Source: Ectobacillus antri
GTDB taxonomy: Bacteria; Bacillota; Bacilli; Bacillales; Bacillaceae_G
Direction: 5' to 3'
DNA length: 64,000 nt
NCBI RefSeq assembly: GCF_003852715.1
Contig: NZ_RIAV01000002.1
Coordinates: 186,001 to 250,000 of the forward strand
Made by a program: the position numbers and the translations under genes. Of this stretch, positions 42,937 through 52,561 are shown one piece after another. The notes under the pieces were generated by a model. The model made no database searches. It saw only the letters and a program-made list of their open reading frames with translations, and was not told the DNA's origin. The number at the start of each line of letters is the position of its first letter. The first letter of the stretch is position 1.

Positions 42937-44280
42937 ATGTTGCATCGCTATCTTCCAATGACAGAAGAAAACAAACAGGAGATGTTGCGCACGATTGGTG
43001 TTGAAACAGTCGAGGAATTGTTTGCAGATATTCCTGAGCGCGTAAGGTTTCAAGGAGAACTTAATATTAAGGCAGCTAAATCAGAGCCGCAACTAATGAA
43101 GGAACTCTCTAAAATGGCAGCCAAAAATGCCAATTTAAAGGAGTATGCATCTTTTCTAGGAGCAGGTGTATATGATCACTATGTTCCGGTTATTGTAGAT
43201 CATGTTATTTCACGTTCAGAATTTTATACAGCATATACACCGTATCAGCCGGAAATTTCACAAGGCGAGCTACAAGCCATTTTTGAATTTCAAACTATGA
43301 TTTGTGAATTAACGGGAATGGACGTTGCAAACTCATCCATGTACGATGGTGGAACAGCTTTAGCAGAAGCAGCAATGTTGGCTGCCGGACATACAAAACA
43401 AAAGAAAATTCTTGTTTCTCAAGCAGTTCATCCGGAAACAAGAGATGTGTTACAAACTTATGCAATCGGTCAAAATTTACAAGTGGTTGAAATTCCATAT
43501 AAAGATGGTGTAACCGATATTGATGTGCTAAGACAGGAAATGGATGAGCAAGTGGCTTGTGTTGTTGTACAGTATCCGAACTTCTTTGGTCAAATCGAAA
43601 AATTACAAGAGCTCGAGGCAATTGCGCATCAACATAAAGGGTTGTTTGTTGTATCCTCCAATCCACTTGCACTTGGGGCATTGACACCACCAGGAAAGTT
43701 CGGTGCGGACATTGTAGCTGGGGATGCACAGCCGTTCGGTATTCCTTCTCAGTTTGGCGGACCACATTGCGGCTATTTTGCTACGACAAAAGCACTTATG
43801 CGTAAAATTCCAGGACGCTTGGTAGGTCAAACAAAGGATTCGGAAGGACGACGCGGCTTTGTACTTACGTTACAAGCGCGTGAACAGCATATTCGTCGTG
43901 ATAAAGCAACATCCAATATCTGTTCTAATCAGGCGTTAAATGCATTGGCTGCCTCCGTAGCAATGACTGCGCTTGGCAAAAAAGGTATAAAAGAAATTGC
44001 CGTTCAAAATATTGCAAAAGCGCAGTATGCCAGAAAGAAATTTGAGGAAAATGGCTTTACAGTGACATTTACAGGACCGTTTTTTAATGAATTTGTCGTA
44101 GATTGCAAGCGCCCAGTAGCTGATGTGAATAAAGCTCTTCTTCAAAAAGAGATTATTGGCGGCTATGATCTGGGTACATACTACCCTGAACTGCACCATC
44201 ATATGCTTCTTGCAGTAACAGAACTTCGTACAAAAGAAGAGATCGATGCACTTGTGAAGGAAATGGGGGATCAGCAATGA
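42937..44280 (+). CDS. gcvPA: glycine dehydrogenase (decarboxylating) subunit 1
   Basis: A 447-residue N-terminal half of split P protein, which decarboxylates glycine. The opening [32 protein letters not shown] and [11 protein letters not shown] are typical. It carries no PLP lysine and must pair with GcvPB. The ATG at 42937 is chosen over the TTG at 42934; GAGGGG lies upstream. It overlaps gcvPB by four bases. Confidence 0.94.
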   Translation: MLHRYLPMTEENKQEMLRTIGVETVEELFADIPERVRFQGELNIKAAKSEPQLMKELSKMAAKNANLKEYASFLGAGVYDHYVPVIVDHVISRSEFYTAYTPYQPEISQGELQAIFEFQTMICELTGMDVANSSMYDGGTALAEAAMLAAGHTKQKKILVSQAVHPETRDVLQTYAIGQNLQVVEIPYKDGVTDIDVLRQEMDEQVACVVVQYPNFFGQIEKLQELEAIAHQHKGLFVVSSNPLALGALTPPGKFGADIVAGDAQPFGIPSQFGGPHCGYFATTKALMRKIPGRLVGQTKDSEGRRGFVLTLQAREQHIRRDKATSNICSNQALNALAASVAMTALGKKGIKEIAVQNIAKAQYARKKFEENGFTVTFTGPFFNEFVVDCKRPVADVNKALLQKEIIGGYDLGTYYPELHHHMLLAVTELRTKEEIDALVKEMGDQQ

Positions 44281-45734
44281 CATATCAAGACCAACCGCTC
44301 ATTTTTGAAATCAGCCAACCAGGACGTATTGGTTATAGCTTACCTGAACTGGATGTAGAAATGGTGGAACTTAGCGATATTTTTGACAGCGTCTATATTC
44401 GCCAAGAGGAGCCTGAGCTTCCAGAAGTATCGGAATTAGATATTATGCGTCATTACACAGCATTATCGCGCCGTAATCATGGTGTTGATTCTGGCTTTTA
44501 TCCGCTGGGCTCTTGTACCATGAAATACAATCCAAAAATTAATGAAAATGTAGCTCGCTTTCCTGGATTTTCATATATTCATCCGCTGCAAGATGAAAGT
44601 ACTGTGCAAGGCGCACTAGAATTAATGTACGATTTACAAGAACATTTAAAAGAAATCACAGGCATGGACGAAGTAACACTTCAGCCTGCTGCCGGTGCGC
44701 ATGGTGAATGGACAGGCTTAATGCTCATTCGTGCTTATCATGAGGCACGGCAAGATTTTAAACGTACAAAGGTTATTGTACCGGATTCTGCACACGGTAC
44801 AAATCCAGCCTCTGCAACGGTAGCTGGGTTTGAAACAATCACTGTAAAATCTAACGAAGCTGGGCTTGTTGATCTTGAAGATTTAAAACGTGTTGTTGAT
44901 GAATATACAGCTGCACTTATGTTGACCAATCCTAATACGCTCGGTTTGTTTGAGGAGCATATTTTAGCAATGGCAGAAATCGTCCATGAGGCGGGCGGTA
45001 AGCTATATTATGATGGAGCGAACTTAAACGCTGTATTAAGTAAAGCGCGTCCAGGTGATATGGGCTTTGATGTGGTGCACTTGAACTTGCACAAAACATT
45101 CACAGGTCCTCATGGTGGCGGTGGTCCGGGTTCAGGTCCAGTTGGCGTGAAAGCGGACTTAATTCCATATTTGCCAAAACCAATTTTAGAAAAGACAGCA
45201 GAAGGATATCGTTTCAACTATGACCGCCCGCAATCAATTGGGCGAGTAAAACCATATTACGGAAACTTCGGGATTAACGTACGTGCATATACGTACATCC
45301 GTTCTATGGGACCTGATGGATTAAAACGGGTAACAGAAGAAGCGGTTCTGAATGCAAATTATATGATGCGACGTTTGGCGCCGTACTATGATTTGCCATT
45401 TGATAAGCATTGTAAGCATGAGTTTGTATTATCTGGAAGGCGTCAGAAAAAGCTTGGTGTTCGGACGCTTGACATTGCGAAGCGTTTGCTTGACTTTGGG
45501 TATCATCCCCCAACAATTTACTTCCCGCTCAATGTGGAAGAATGTATTATGATTGAACCAACAGAAACAGAGTCAAAAGAAACATTAGATGCATTCATTG
45601 ATGCAATGATTCAAATTGCAAAAGAAGCAGAAGAAAATCCGGAGATTGTGCAAGAAGCACCTCATACAACTGTTATTAAGCGTTTGGATGAAACAATGGC
45701 AGCGCGTAAACCAATTCTTAAATATGAAAAGTAA
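44277..45734 (+). CDS. gcvPB: glycine dehydrogenase (decarboxylating) subunit 2
   Basis: A 485-residue PLP-bearing half of the P protein. The PLP lysine is Lys273 in [20 protein letters not shown], and [12 protein letters not shown] and [12 protein letters not shown] are conserved substrate-site elements. It starts within the gcvPA stop codon, so the subunits are made together. The H and L proteins (gcvH, lpd) are not in the window. A terminator follows. Confidence 0.95.
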   Translation: MTYQDQPLIFEISQPGRIGYSLPELDVEMVELSDIFDSVYIRQEEPELPEVSELDIMRHYTALSRRNHGVDSGFYPLGSCTMKYNPKINENVARFPGFSYIHPLQDESTVQGALELMYDLQEHLKEITGMDEVTLQPAAGAHGEWTGLMLIRAYHEARQDFKRTKVIVPDSAHGTNPASATVAGFETITVKSNEAGLVDLEDLKRVVDEYTAALMLTNPNTLGLFEEHILAMAEIVHEAGGKLYYDGANLNAVLSKARPGDMGFDVVHLNLHKTFTGPHGGGGPGSGPVGVKADLIPYLPKPILEKTAEGYRFNYDRPQSIGRVKPYYGNFGINVRAYTYIRSMGPDGLKRVTEEAVLNANYMMRRLAPYYDLPFDKHCKHEFVLSGRRQKKLGVRTLDIAKRLLDFGYHPPTIYFPLNVEECIMIEPTETESKETLDAFIDAMIQIAKEAEENPEIVQEAPHTTVIKRLDETMAARKPILKYEK

Positions 45735-45763
45735 GCAATTCTTTCTTTGTATAAACGGACTTA

Positions 45764-45797
45764 CCCCTACAAGACAAACTAGTAGGGGGATTTTTTA
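45764..45797 (+). terminator. terminator after gcvPB
   Basis: CCCCTAC pairs with GTAGGGG across an 11-base loop, followed by six T. Confidence 0.82.
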
Positions 45798-45884
45798 TTA
45801 TTTTTTCTTTACACTTGTGGCATAGAACAAGTTTCGTTACAATAAACATTTAAACGTTGAGTTTGTAGGAAAAGAGGGAATCGG

Positions 45885-46076
45885 ATGAACCAAAAGGTGA
45901 GTTTTTATTTGTTTTTAACAGCATTTGTTTTGGTTGCTGCTTTGACTGTCTACTTAATTTTTGATAACGGATGGTACGGAGCGGTAAACTCTTATGTACT
46001 TTTATTTATGTACATCGGATTAGCAGTTGTAAGCTTTGGTATGCGAGAAGAAATGCTTCGTCGCTTTGAGAAGTAA
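45885..46076 (+). CDS. 63-residue two-span membrane protein, unknown
   Basis: A small protein with hydrophobic segments at about 7-25 and 33-51 and a charged end MREEMLRRFEK. GAGGGAATCGG lies before the ATG and a strong terminator follows the stop. It is a single-gene unit between gcvPB and the BsuPI lipoprotein. I do not recognise the family. Confidence 0.7.
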   Translation: MNQKVSFYLFLTAFVLVAALTVYLIFDNGWYGAVNSYVLLFMYIGLAVVSFGMREEMLRRFEK

Positions 46077-46079
46077 TGT

Positions 46080-46107
46080 AAAAAGCTGAACAGTTGTTCA
46101 GCTTTTT
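46080..46107 (+). terminator. terminator after the 63-residue gene
   Basis: AAAAAGCTGAACA and TGTTCAGCTTTTT form a 13-base-pair stem with a two-base gap. Confidence 0.9.
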
Positions 46108-46383
46108 AATTTTGACGCTGTTAAAGTTTCTTGTTGCGCTCGCTTTTCTTGGTGTGTCTTAATTGTACTCCTCCCGCACTTCTATAAACAAATCTCACTC
46201 AGTAACTTAAGTTGTCATTTCCTTTTTTACATTTTCTTTATTTCTATCGCTGTTATCTGAGGAGTTACTGGCGATTGTATAGAATGTATATCTATGGTGT
46301 GGACATATATGCTTAAAGATGGTAGATTGTGGATAGAAAAGAAGTAGACGTCTAAATTAAAAAAGAAGGGAGTGGTGGCAGGG

Positions 46384-46896
46384 ATGAAGGTTAGGGTTAT
46401 ATTTATTCTTTTCTTGCTATGTCTTGTAGGGTGCGGAGTGGAAAAGGATGGACAAATAAGAGAAGTTTCTTCAAAGGAAAAATCTAAAACAGAGGTACAA
46501 AAGGAGGAGGACGATATGTACACATTTGAGGTAGAAGCTCAGCCGCAAGAGAGTCAATTAGAAGTGCGCTTAACGTTAACAAACACAAGTGAAAATCAAT
46601 TGATTATGACATTTCCTTCTTCGCAACAATTTGAAGTAATCATTTCGACAAAAGAGAGACAGGTCTATAAATATTCTGCCGATAAAATGTTTTCACAGGC
46701 ACTTACAAAAGTCGAGTTAGAACCGGGTGAAACAAAGATTTGGAAAACCGCTTGGAAATACGATGTACCGGGCGCTAAAGAAAAAAGTTATAAAGTGGTG
46801 GCAGGGCTACAACCAATTGAGGTTAACGATGATAGTGTCAAGCCGGGTGCATTTCAAAAAGTACTATTGGTTGGGGGAGCTAAGCAGGAACAATAA
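46384..46896 (+). CDS. BsuPI-domain lipoprotein
   Basis: A 170-residue surface lipoprotein. The signal MKVRVIFILFLLCLVGC places the lipidated Cys at residue 17. After a charged linker, residues 45-160 resemble the BsuPI fold, a small beta-sandwich first described in an intracellular proteinase inhibitor: LEVRLTLTNTSENQL, then YKYSADKMFSQAL and LEPGETKIWKTAW. Whether it inhibits a protease is unknown. The ATG at 46384 is preferred to the GTG at 46372, which is too near the AAGGGAG site. Confidence 0.8.
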   Translation: MKVRVIFILFLLCLVGCGVEKDGQIREVSSKEKSKTEVQKEEDDMYTFEVEAQPQESQLEVRLTLTNTSENQLIMTFPSSQQFEVIISTKERQVYKYSADKMFSQALTKVELEPGETKIWKTAWKYDVPGAKEKSYKVVAGLQPIEVNDDSVKPGAFQKVLLVGGAKQEQ

Positions 46897-46928
46897 ACAA
46901 GGTGTCCTATGTCAGGACACCTTGTTTA
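46894..46928. terminator. bidirectional terminator between the lipoprotein and yqhL
   Basis: A perfect 15-base-pair stem, TAAACAAGGTGTCCT with its complement, loop ATGTC. It serves both convergent genes. Confidence 0.92.
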
Positions 46929-47309
46929 TTTTGCTTTAATTTTTCCTGTCCACATTTTAAAACCGCCTTGTAGCTGATAGAGCTCTTTATAGCCTTTTTT
47001 CTTGAGGAGCTGTGCAGCACGGCCTGTACGCAATCCATTTTGACAGTAGAAGTAAACAGGTTGATCAGCACGAATTTCTTTATAGCGCATTCTAAGTTGT
47101 GAGAGCGGGATGTTACGCGCGCCGAGAATATGACCTGCTTTATATTCATCCGGCTCACGAATATCGATAAGCTGTGCTTTTCGATAACCGGCACGAAACT
47201 CTTCTTCATTTAAATTTTTAATCAGTTTTTTCTGATAGAAGTACATCGCCACACTATATGCAACGAGCGCCACTACAGTGCCTAAAATGATAATTAAGCT
47301 TGTTGACAC
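46926..47309 (-). CDS. yqhL: membrane-anchored rhodanese (YqhL-like)
   Basis: A 127-residue sulfurtransferase. An N-terminal anchor (residues 4-25) is followed by a rhodanese domain with DIREPDEYKAGHI and the active-site loop CQNGLRTGR, the catalytic Cys being residue 89. The GTG at 47309 is chosen because AAAGGGGG lies about nine bases upstream; the frame is open to an ATG at 47342 that precedes this site. Position beside lipM fits YqhL. The sulfur acceptor is unknown. Confidence 0.87.
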   Translation of the reverse strand: MSTSLIIILGTVVALVAYSVAMYFYQKKLIKNLNEEEFRAGYRKAQLIDIREPDEYKAGHILGARNIPLSQLRMRYKEIRADQPVYFYCQNGLRTGRAAQLLKKKGYKELYQLQGGFKMWTGKIKAK

Positions 47310-47466
47310 CAAAATTGCCCCCTTTATCTTATCTATCATCAATATTATAATGTTCGTGCCTATTTATGCAAGAACAAGGTTCATTTTCATATCTTTTCAC
47401 AAAGTGTATCTGATTTGTTACACTAAAGTGAAAGAAAAGCTATGACTACAGCATGAGGTGTTAATT

Positions 47467-48303
47467 ATGGAAAAAGAAAAATGGTATTATATTGATTCAG
47501 GTGCGCGTTCCGCTGCTTATAATATGGCACTTGATGAATGTTTATTAAATTGGCAAAGTGAACGAAAAATGCCTCCTATTGTTCGATTTTATCAATGGGC
47601 AACACCGACTTTGTCTATTGGTTATTTTCAAAGAGTAGAAAAGGAAATTAATATGGATGAAGTCGAAAAAAGAGGTTTTGAATTTGTACGTCGTCCAACG
47701 GGAGGCCGCAGTGTTCTTCATGATAAAGAATTGACGTACAGCGTAATTGTATCAGAAGATCATCCGGATATGCCGAAAACGGTTACAGAAGCATATCGGG
47801 TCATTTCACAAGGAATTTTAGAAGGATTTCAATCGCTCGGCTTGGATGCTTATTTCGCTGTTCCTAAAACGCAGCAAGAGCGAGATGATTTGAAAAATCC
47901 ACGCTCTTCCGTTTGTTTTGATGCACCTTCTTGGTATGAAATTGTTGTAGAAGGAAGAAAAATTGCCGGTAGCGCGCAAACGCGCCAAAAGGGTGTTATT
48001 TTGCAACATGGTTCAATTCCGCTTGAAATTGACTTAGACACGCTCTATGATTTATTTTTGTTTCCTAATGAACGCATTAAAGAAAGAATGAAGAGCATGT
48101 TTTCTTCTAAAGCAGTCGCTGTAAATGCGTTAACAGATAAAACATTTACGATAAAGCAGTTAAAAGAAGCATTCCGAGATGGTTTTGAAAAGGGACTTCA
48201 TGTAGAATTGCAGACGTATGAGTTAACGAACGAACAAAAAGCTGAAGTAGAGCAGCTTATGAAAGAGAAGTATGAAACAAAAGAATGGAATTATAAAAAA
48301 TGA
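47467..48303 (+). CDS. lipM: octanoyltransferase LipM
   Basis: A 278-residue enzyme that moves octanoate from acyl carrier protein to GcvH, the first step of lipoate assembly in bacilli. The active-site Cys150 in [12 protein letters not shown] and the substrate motif [19 protein letters not shown] are present, and the length equals that of the B. subtilis protein. GAGGTG lies seven bases before the ATG. Nearness to gcv genes fits the role, since GcvH is the octanoyl acceptor. Confidence 0.95.
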   Translation: MEKEKWYYIDSGARSAAYNMALDECLLNWQSERKMPPIVRFYQWATPTLSIGYFQRVEKEINMDEVEKRGFEFVRRPTGGRSVLHDKELTYSVIVSEDHPDMPKTVTEAYRVISQGILEGFQSLGLDAYFAVPKTQQERDDLKNPRSSVCFDAPSWYEIVVEGRKIAGSAQTRQKGVILQHGSIPLEIDLDTLYDLFLFPNERIKERMKSMFSSKAVAVNALTDKTFTIKQLKEAFRDGFEKGLHVELQTYELTNEQKAEVEQLMKEKYETKEWNYKK

Positions 48304-48332
48304 GAGGCACTAGAGTGCCTCTCATTTTTATC
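48299..48332. terminator. bidirectional terminator after lipM
   Basis: AAATGAGAGGCACT pairs with AGTGCCTCTCATTT around a two-base centre, with T or A runs on both sides. It also serves the convergent gene. Confidence 0.9.
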
Positions 48333-49104
48333 ATACAAGGTCTAAAATTTTATGAAGGTCAATGCCTTTTAATTTTAATGTGCGCAGTTGTGCTACTATG
48401 TCTAAAATATCTTTATCAGGTACTACTTTAACCCCTTGTATTTCTAGCTCGCCTTTTAAGTCGGAGATAGAATCATCCACGTCCATGCCCAGCTCATAAT
48501 CCTGACATACACTGACTGCTTTTGCAATTAAGCGGCTGTAGCGTTCCTGCCATTCTGCTGATGGTGTTTGTAAGGGAATGGTTTGGGAAGTGTTTTTCAC
48601 TGTTTGCATCAGTGGTTCTTCAGCCTGCGCTGCTTCTACAGGTTTTGCTACTGTAATCGTTTTTGCTTTTTGACTTGTTTCTACAGTTTGTGTCATAGGC
48701 TGGGGCGCGGCTTTTTCAGGAACAAGAGTTAGTGTAGCTTCAGGCTCTGGTGTTTTAGGTTCGGGAGCTGTTTCGATATGGCCTTGCTTATCCTTGCTCC
48801 ACATAATCCGCTCAATGGAAAGGGATAAGTTATTTTTTTTCATTTCTGTTAGAATGGCTTTCCCTACCTCAACCTTGCCTGAGAAATCCACGATTTTATA
48901 TATAACGTTACTGTTCCAATCTATATCTCCGCTAATGAATAGTTCTTCGTTAGATTTTGGATTTAAGCCCTCCACCTTAATTTCCTTATTTACATTTGAC
49001 TCACTATATACCATCACTAGAGATGCTGTGACGTCTAAGTCTGCAAGCATGAGTTCTCGAACCATCTTGCCTGTGCGTACTTCTGTTTTTTTCTTTAATG
49101 ACAT
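48331..49104 (-). CDS. 257-residue protein with Pro/Ala-rich linker, unknown
   Basis: A protein without signal or membrane segments, in three parts. Residues 1-110 are probably beta-rich (KMVRELMLADLDVTASLVMV and ELFISGDIDWNSNVIYKIVD). Residues 112-180 are a low-complexity linker rich in Pro, Ala, Glu and Thr. Residues 182-257 are helical and acidic (AEWQERYSRLIAKAVSVCQD). GAGAGGGGAAG precedes the start. It stands between lipM and an MscS channel. I do not recognise it, and the linker suggests two binding domains joined flexibly. Confidence 0.7.
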   Translation of the reverse strand: MSLKKKTEVRTGKMVRELMLADLDVTASLVMVYSESNVNKEIKVEGLNPKSNEELFISGDIDWNSNVIYKIVDFSGKVEVGKAILTEMKKNNLSLSIERIMWSKDKQGHIETAPEPKTPEPEATLTLVPEKAAPQPMTQTVETSQKAKTITVAKPVEAAQAEEPLMQTVKNTSQTIPLQTPSAEWQERYSRLIAKAVSVCQDYELGMDVDDSISDLKGELEIQGVKVVPDKDILDIVAQLRTLKLKGIDLHKILDLV

Positions 49105-49252
49105 TCTGCTTCCCCTCTCGTCTTTTATGTCGTCCTTTATGTGCTCACGAAGAAATATAATACTGGTAAGAAAAGAGATGCGTCAACTGTTTCTATCTGT
49201 ATTTTTCTATTTTGTCAGCTGTTTATGAAAGTTTTAAATTTTGGAAATGCGT

Positions 49253-50104
49253 TTAGCTCTGCATGGATCTTGTATAAACCGCTTGCACGGTTGGCAAGAT
49301 GATACCTTCCTCATGTATTTTTTTAGCCAGCAAAAATTTGGTTTCTTGTGCAGCTTTTAAGTAGTGAACATCATGTACTGTTGCTACGATGGAGAAACGA
49401 AATCCGTATGGACATGCATCAAGTGAAGACATGCCCCAATACTGATATGGCTCTACAATTTCACCGTGTGGGTGACGGAGTAAATAGTCATCGTGCAGTT
49501 CATTTAATAATTCGCAAACTTCTTCAAGGAATATGCGAATACGAGTAGGATCTTCTTGAAATCCTACAACCACACTTTCGAAAATACGACGATGATGTAC
49601 ATTCCCGTTAACCACTTTGCGCACTTCTCCGTTTGACACGGTCATCAATTTGCCATCCATTAATCGGACGCTGACAACTCGAAATCCTAAATCTTCTACA
49701 GAACCTGCTTGTTCATTGTTTATCGTTACAAAATCCCCTTTTTTTAATTGACCTTCAAATAAAAAGAAAAAACCATACAGAAAATCTCTAATTGCAGACT
49801 GCGCGCCAAAGCCAATGATAATCCCGATAACTCCTCCAGCCACGAGCAACTGCTTTAAATCAATAAAAGGTTTGATAGCTACTAGCAACACAATAATTAA
49901 GGTTGCATATTTCGATGTATTTTTTACGACCGTTTCAATCGTTTGTTCTTTTTTCTCTTCAATGAGATTGGTTCGTTGAAAAAGCTGATGTAAAAAATAG
50001 CGTATTAACGCAAATCCAAAGTAGGAGATAAAAAATGTGAGCAACACAGAAAAGATATATGCTTTTGTTTTACTCCAGTCTAAGGAAAGAATTGTTTCTA
50101 GCAT
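49253..50104 (-). CDS. MscS family mechanosensitive ion channel
   Basis: A 283-residue small-conductance channel protein. Membrane segments lie at about 16-36, 60-80 and 85-110; the third is the pore helix with AGGVIGIIIGFGAQSAIRDFLYG and leads into the beta domain (FEGQLKKGDFVTIN...GSVEDLGFRVVSVRL). It would release solutes after osmotic downshock. The start at 50104 follows AAAGGAGG; an earlier ATG at 50134 lacks a site. It diverges from splB. Confidence 0.9.
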   Translation of the reverse strand: MLETILSLDWSKTKAYIFSVLLTFFISYFGFALIRYFLHQLFQRTNLIEEKKEQTIETVVKNTSKYATLIIVLLVAIKPFIDLKQLLVAGGVIGIIIGFGAQSAIRDFLYGFFFLFEGQLKKGDFVTINNEQAGSVEDLGFRVVSVRLMDGKLMTVSNGEVRKVVNGNVHHRRIFESVVVGFQEDPTRIRIFLEEVCELLNELHDDYLLRHPHGEIVEPYQYWGMSSLDACPYGFRFSIVATVHDVHYLKAAQETKFLLAKKIHEEGIILPTVQAVYTRSMQS

Positions 50105-50292
50105 ATAATCGCCTCCTTTTACTATAGTCCCCAATCATATAGCATTACAAAGAAAAAAGTGATTGGCAAGAGTTTTTTGAGTGAAGAGAAGGAGAATTTT
50201 TATATGGAAATTATTGATGGTTGTGGTGGCTGATGAAAAAATGTGCAGCGCTTATACTACATAAAGAGAAAGTAACGAAGGGAATGAGTCGC
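50105..50292 (+). other. region upstream of splB with a nine-codon peptide frame
   Basis: A 188-bp divergent region. At 50204-50233 an ATG preceded by AGAAGGAG opens a frame reading MEIIDGCGG then stop. B. subtilis has splA here, but no SplA-like protein is visible. The frame may be a leader peptide or a degraded gene. Confidence 0.35.
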
Positions 50293-51318
50293 TTGAAGCC
50301 ATTTTTGCCCAAATTGGTATATTTTGAGCCACAGGCCTTAGAATATCCACTTGGAAAAGAGTTGTACGAACAGTTTACAGCAATGGGCCTTGAAATTAGA
50401 GAAACTACTTCACATAATCAAATTCGTGATCTGCCTGGAGAAAATGAACTACAAAAGTATCGATATGCTAAAGCGACGCTTGTTGTAGGTGTGCGCCGGA
50501 CTTTAAAATTTGATACGTCTAAGCCATCAGCTGAATATGCCATTCCGTTGGCGACAGGTTGTATGGGACATTGTCATTATTGTTACTTACAGACAACGTT
50601 AGGGAGCAAACCGTATGTACGTGTATATGTCAATTTAGAGGAAATTTTTGAACAAGCGCAAAAGTATATGGAAGAGCGTGCTCCGGAGATAACTCGTTTT
50701 GAGGCAGCATGTACATCAGACATTGTTGGTATTGATCATTTAACACATGCTTTAAAGAAAACGATAGAATTTATTGGTCAAACTGAATACGGACAATTGC
50801 GGTTTGTAACGAAGTATTCACATGTCGATCATCTCCTAAATGCGAAGCATAATGGGAAAACGCGTTTTCGCTTTAGCATTAATTCACGTTATGTTATTAA
50901 AAACTTTGAGCCCGGTACATCGCCGTTTGAAGACCGAATTGAAGCGGCACGTAAGGTAGCAAATGCCGGTTATCCGCTTGGGTTTATTGTAGCCCCCATT
51001 TATATGCACGATGATTGGGAAGAGGGGTATCGAGAATTATTTGAACGATTGCATGCTTCTCTTAAAGACATAAGTTTACCCAATTTATCTTTTGAAATGA
51101 TTCAACATCGTTTTACCAAACCAGCGAAAAAGGTGATTGAAAAGCGGTATCCAAATACAAAGCTTGAGATGGATGAAGAAAAGCGTAAATATAAATGGGG
51201 TAGATACGGAATTGGAAAGTATGTGTATCCTACTGAAGAAGCGGCTCTTTTAGAAAAAACTATTCGTTCGTATATCAATACTTACTTTCCTGATGCCCAT
51301 ATACAATACTTTACTTAA
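50293..51318 (+). CDS. splB: spore photoproduct lyase
   Basis: A 341-residue radical-SAM enzyme that repairs the spore photoproduct in UV-damaged spore DNA during germination. With the TTG start at 50293, the iron-sulfur cysteines are Cys90, Cys94 and Cys97 (CMGHCHYC) and the hydrogen-donor cysteine is Cys140 in FEAACTSD. The N-terminus then reads MKPFLPKLVYFEP, the usual start of the family, with GAAGGGA ten bases upstream. Longer frames from 50233 or 50284 are possible. A forespore (sigma G) promoter is expected but not clear. Confidence 0.93.
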   Translation: MKPFLPKLVYFEPQALEYPLGKELYEQFTAMGLEIRETTSHNQIRDLPGENELQKYRYAKATLVVGVRRTLKFDTSKPSAEYAIPLATGCMGHCHYCYLQTTLGSKPYVRVYVNLEEIFEQAQKYMEERAPEITRFEAACTSDIVGIDHLTHALKKTIEFIGQTEYGQLRFVTKYSHVDHLLNAKHNGKTRFRFSINSRYVIKNFEPGTSPFEDRIEAARKVANAGYPLGFIVAPIYMHDDWEEGYRELFERLHASLKDISLPNLSFEMIQHRFTKPAKKVIEKRYPNTKLEMDEEKRKYKWGRYGIGKYVYPTEEAALLEKTIRSYINTYFPDAHIQYFT

Positions 51319-51418
51319 AGGTTTCTTCCCTTGTCACTTCGCTGTTTCTGTTGTATGATTTTATTGATTGCTTAGAGACGGAAAAAAAGCGAAGAAAACG
51401 TTTGGATGGAGGAAACCA

Positions 51419-51847
51419 ATGCCTACTCCGAGTATGGAAGATTATATAGAACAAATTTATTTGTTAATTGAAGAAAAAGGGTATGCACGCGTTTCAGACA
51501 TTGCAGAAGCGCTAAATGTACACCCATCTTCGGTTACTAAGATGGTACAAAAGCTTGATAAAGATGAATATTTGATTTATGAAAAGTACAGAGGCCTTAT
51601 TTTAACGACAAAAGGTAAAAAAATTGGCAAACGCCTTGTATATCGTCATGAATTATTAGAACAGTTCATGCGTATCATCGGACTGAACGAAGCCAAGATT
51701 TATGACGATGTAGAAGGGATCGAGCATCACCTAAGCTGGGAAGCGATTGATCGCATTGGTGATTTAGTACAATTTTTTGAAGAAGATAAAACGCGCATTG
51801 AGGTATTACGTGCTATCCAAAAAGTGAATGAAGAACAAAATCAATGA
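51419..51847 (+). CDS. mntR: manganese transport regulator MntR
   Basis: A 142-residue DtxR-family repressor that binds DNA when loaded with Mn(II) and represses manganese uptake genes. The metal ligands Asp8, Glu11, His77, Glu99, Glu102 and His103 are all present, and the Asp8 typical of manganese rather than iron selectivity is kept. GGAGG precedes the ATG; the frame is open from 51368. Length equals B. subtilis MntR. No mnt transporter is beside it. Confidence 0.96.
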   Translation: MPTPSMEDYIEQIYLLIEEKGYARVSDIAEALNVHPSSVTKMVQKLDKDEYLIYEKYRGLILTTKGKKIGKRLVYRHELLEQFMRIIGLNEAKIYDDVEGIEHHLSWEAIDRIGDLVQFFEEDKTRIEVLRAIQKVNEEQNQ

Positions 51848-51849
51848 CA

Positions 51850-51882
51850 GGAAGCTGTGTTTGTACAGCTTTCTTTTTTATT
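51850..51882 (+). terminator. terminator after mntR
   Basis: GGAAGCTGT and ACAGCTTTC form a stem with one wobble pair, followed by a T run. Confidence 0.82.
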
Positions 51883-51954
51883 GTAAAAAACTGTTTATTC
51901 TTAAAGTTTAAACATGTATAATTTGTATATAAAGGTAAAATTAGGAGGTGTGAA

Positions 51955-52128
51955 TTGATTACAGAAGAGATGCGTAAGTACTTAAGTGGCAATCCATACG
52001 GCTTTGAAAAGAGCAAATTATTGACTGAAGAAAAAAAGGGGAAACATGTGCAAGTTGCAACAGCCCCGATTATTCAAATTACTCCTGATATGCGCGCTGT
52101 GATAAGTGGTAATCCATATGAAATCTAA
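51955..52128 (+). CDS. 57-residue protein with duplicated SGNPY motif, unknown
   Basis: A TTG-started frame with a strong TTAGGAGG site five bases upstream. The product reads MITEEMRKYLSGNPYGFEKS at the start and ITPDMRAVISGNPYEI at the end, so ITx(E/D)MRxx(L/I)SGNPY occurs twice, separated by a charged linker of about 28 residues. The gene is bounded by terminators on both sides. I know no family for it. The repeat suggests two copies of a short binding motif. Confidence 0.7.
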   Translation: MITEEMRKYLSGNPYGFEKSKLLTEEKKGKHVQVATAPIIQITPDMRAVISGNPYEI

Positions 52129-52168
52129 AAAAGACCGTGCTAGAATGAAGCACGGTCTTTCTTTTTAC
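52129..52168. terminator. bidirectional terminator between the SGNPY gene and yqhP
   Basis: AAAGACCGTGC pairs with GCACGGTCTTT across a nine-base loop, with A run before and T run after. It overlaps the last codons of yqhP. Confidence 0.9.
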
Positions 52169-52508
52169 CTTTTTTTCCTTCAATAACAGTCAGGTGGGAT
52201 GGTTTGCGCTTTTTCTTAAATACAGAGCCGTTTTTTCCCTTCTGCGCATCCTGCATTTTCAATGGTGCAGTAAATGATTTTGCATACTTACGTTTTGATT
52301 GCTTTGCAGCACGATTATAAGATGAGCGCGCACTTCCGCTACTGGAAAATAACTTGAATAGCAAAAAGAAGGCGCCGATAACAATACCAATAGTCAACAC
52401 GTTTTGGATCATACCTGCCGGGTCATTCATAGTGGAAGTAATCATCTGATATGCTGCTAGCCCAATAACAAGTAGAAATAGAATTAGCGCAAATGAACGG
52501 CCGCTCAC
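52140..52508 (-). CDS. yqhP: YqhP family membrane protein
   Basis: A 122-residue protein with two membrane segments (about 4-21 and 33-53) and a very basic C-terminal tail (KQSKRKYAKSF, KKKRKPSH, GKKGKKKDRASF). This fits YqhP of B. subtilis (SA1362-like), function unknown. The GTG at 52508 is chosen because AGGAGG is eight bases upstream; the GTG at 52517 overlaps that site. It is followed by yqhQ in the opposite order on this strand, as expected. Confidence 0.78.
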   Translation of the reverse strand: MSGRSFALILFLLVIGLAAYQMITSTMNDPAGMIQNVLTIGIVIGAFFLLFKLFSSSGSARSSYNRAAKQSKRKYAKSFTAPLKMQDAQKGKNGSVFKKKRKPSHLTVIEGKKGKKKDRASF

Positions 52509-52561
52509 GGCACACACCTCCTAAAGGCATTTATTTAATCATATTGAGAAGAGCGGAATAT

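Noticed and set aside
43295-43765. 156-codon reverse frame inside gcvPA
   Set aside because: Antisense shadow; gcvPA is intact and the reverse product resembles nothing known.
46108-46383. Reverse-strand coding remnant with GGAGGAG near 46170
   Set aside because: The site is followed by an open stretch of some 20 codons but no ATG, GTG or TTG at a suitable distance; too little to call a gene.
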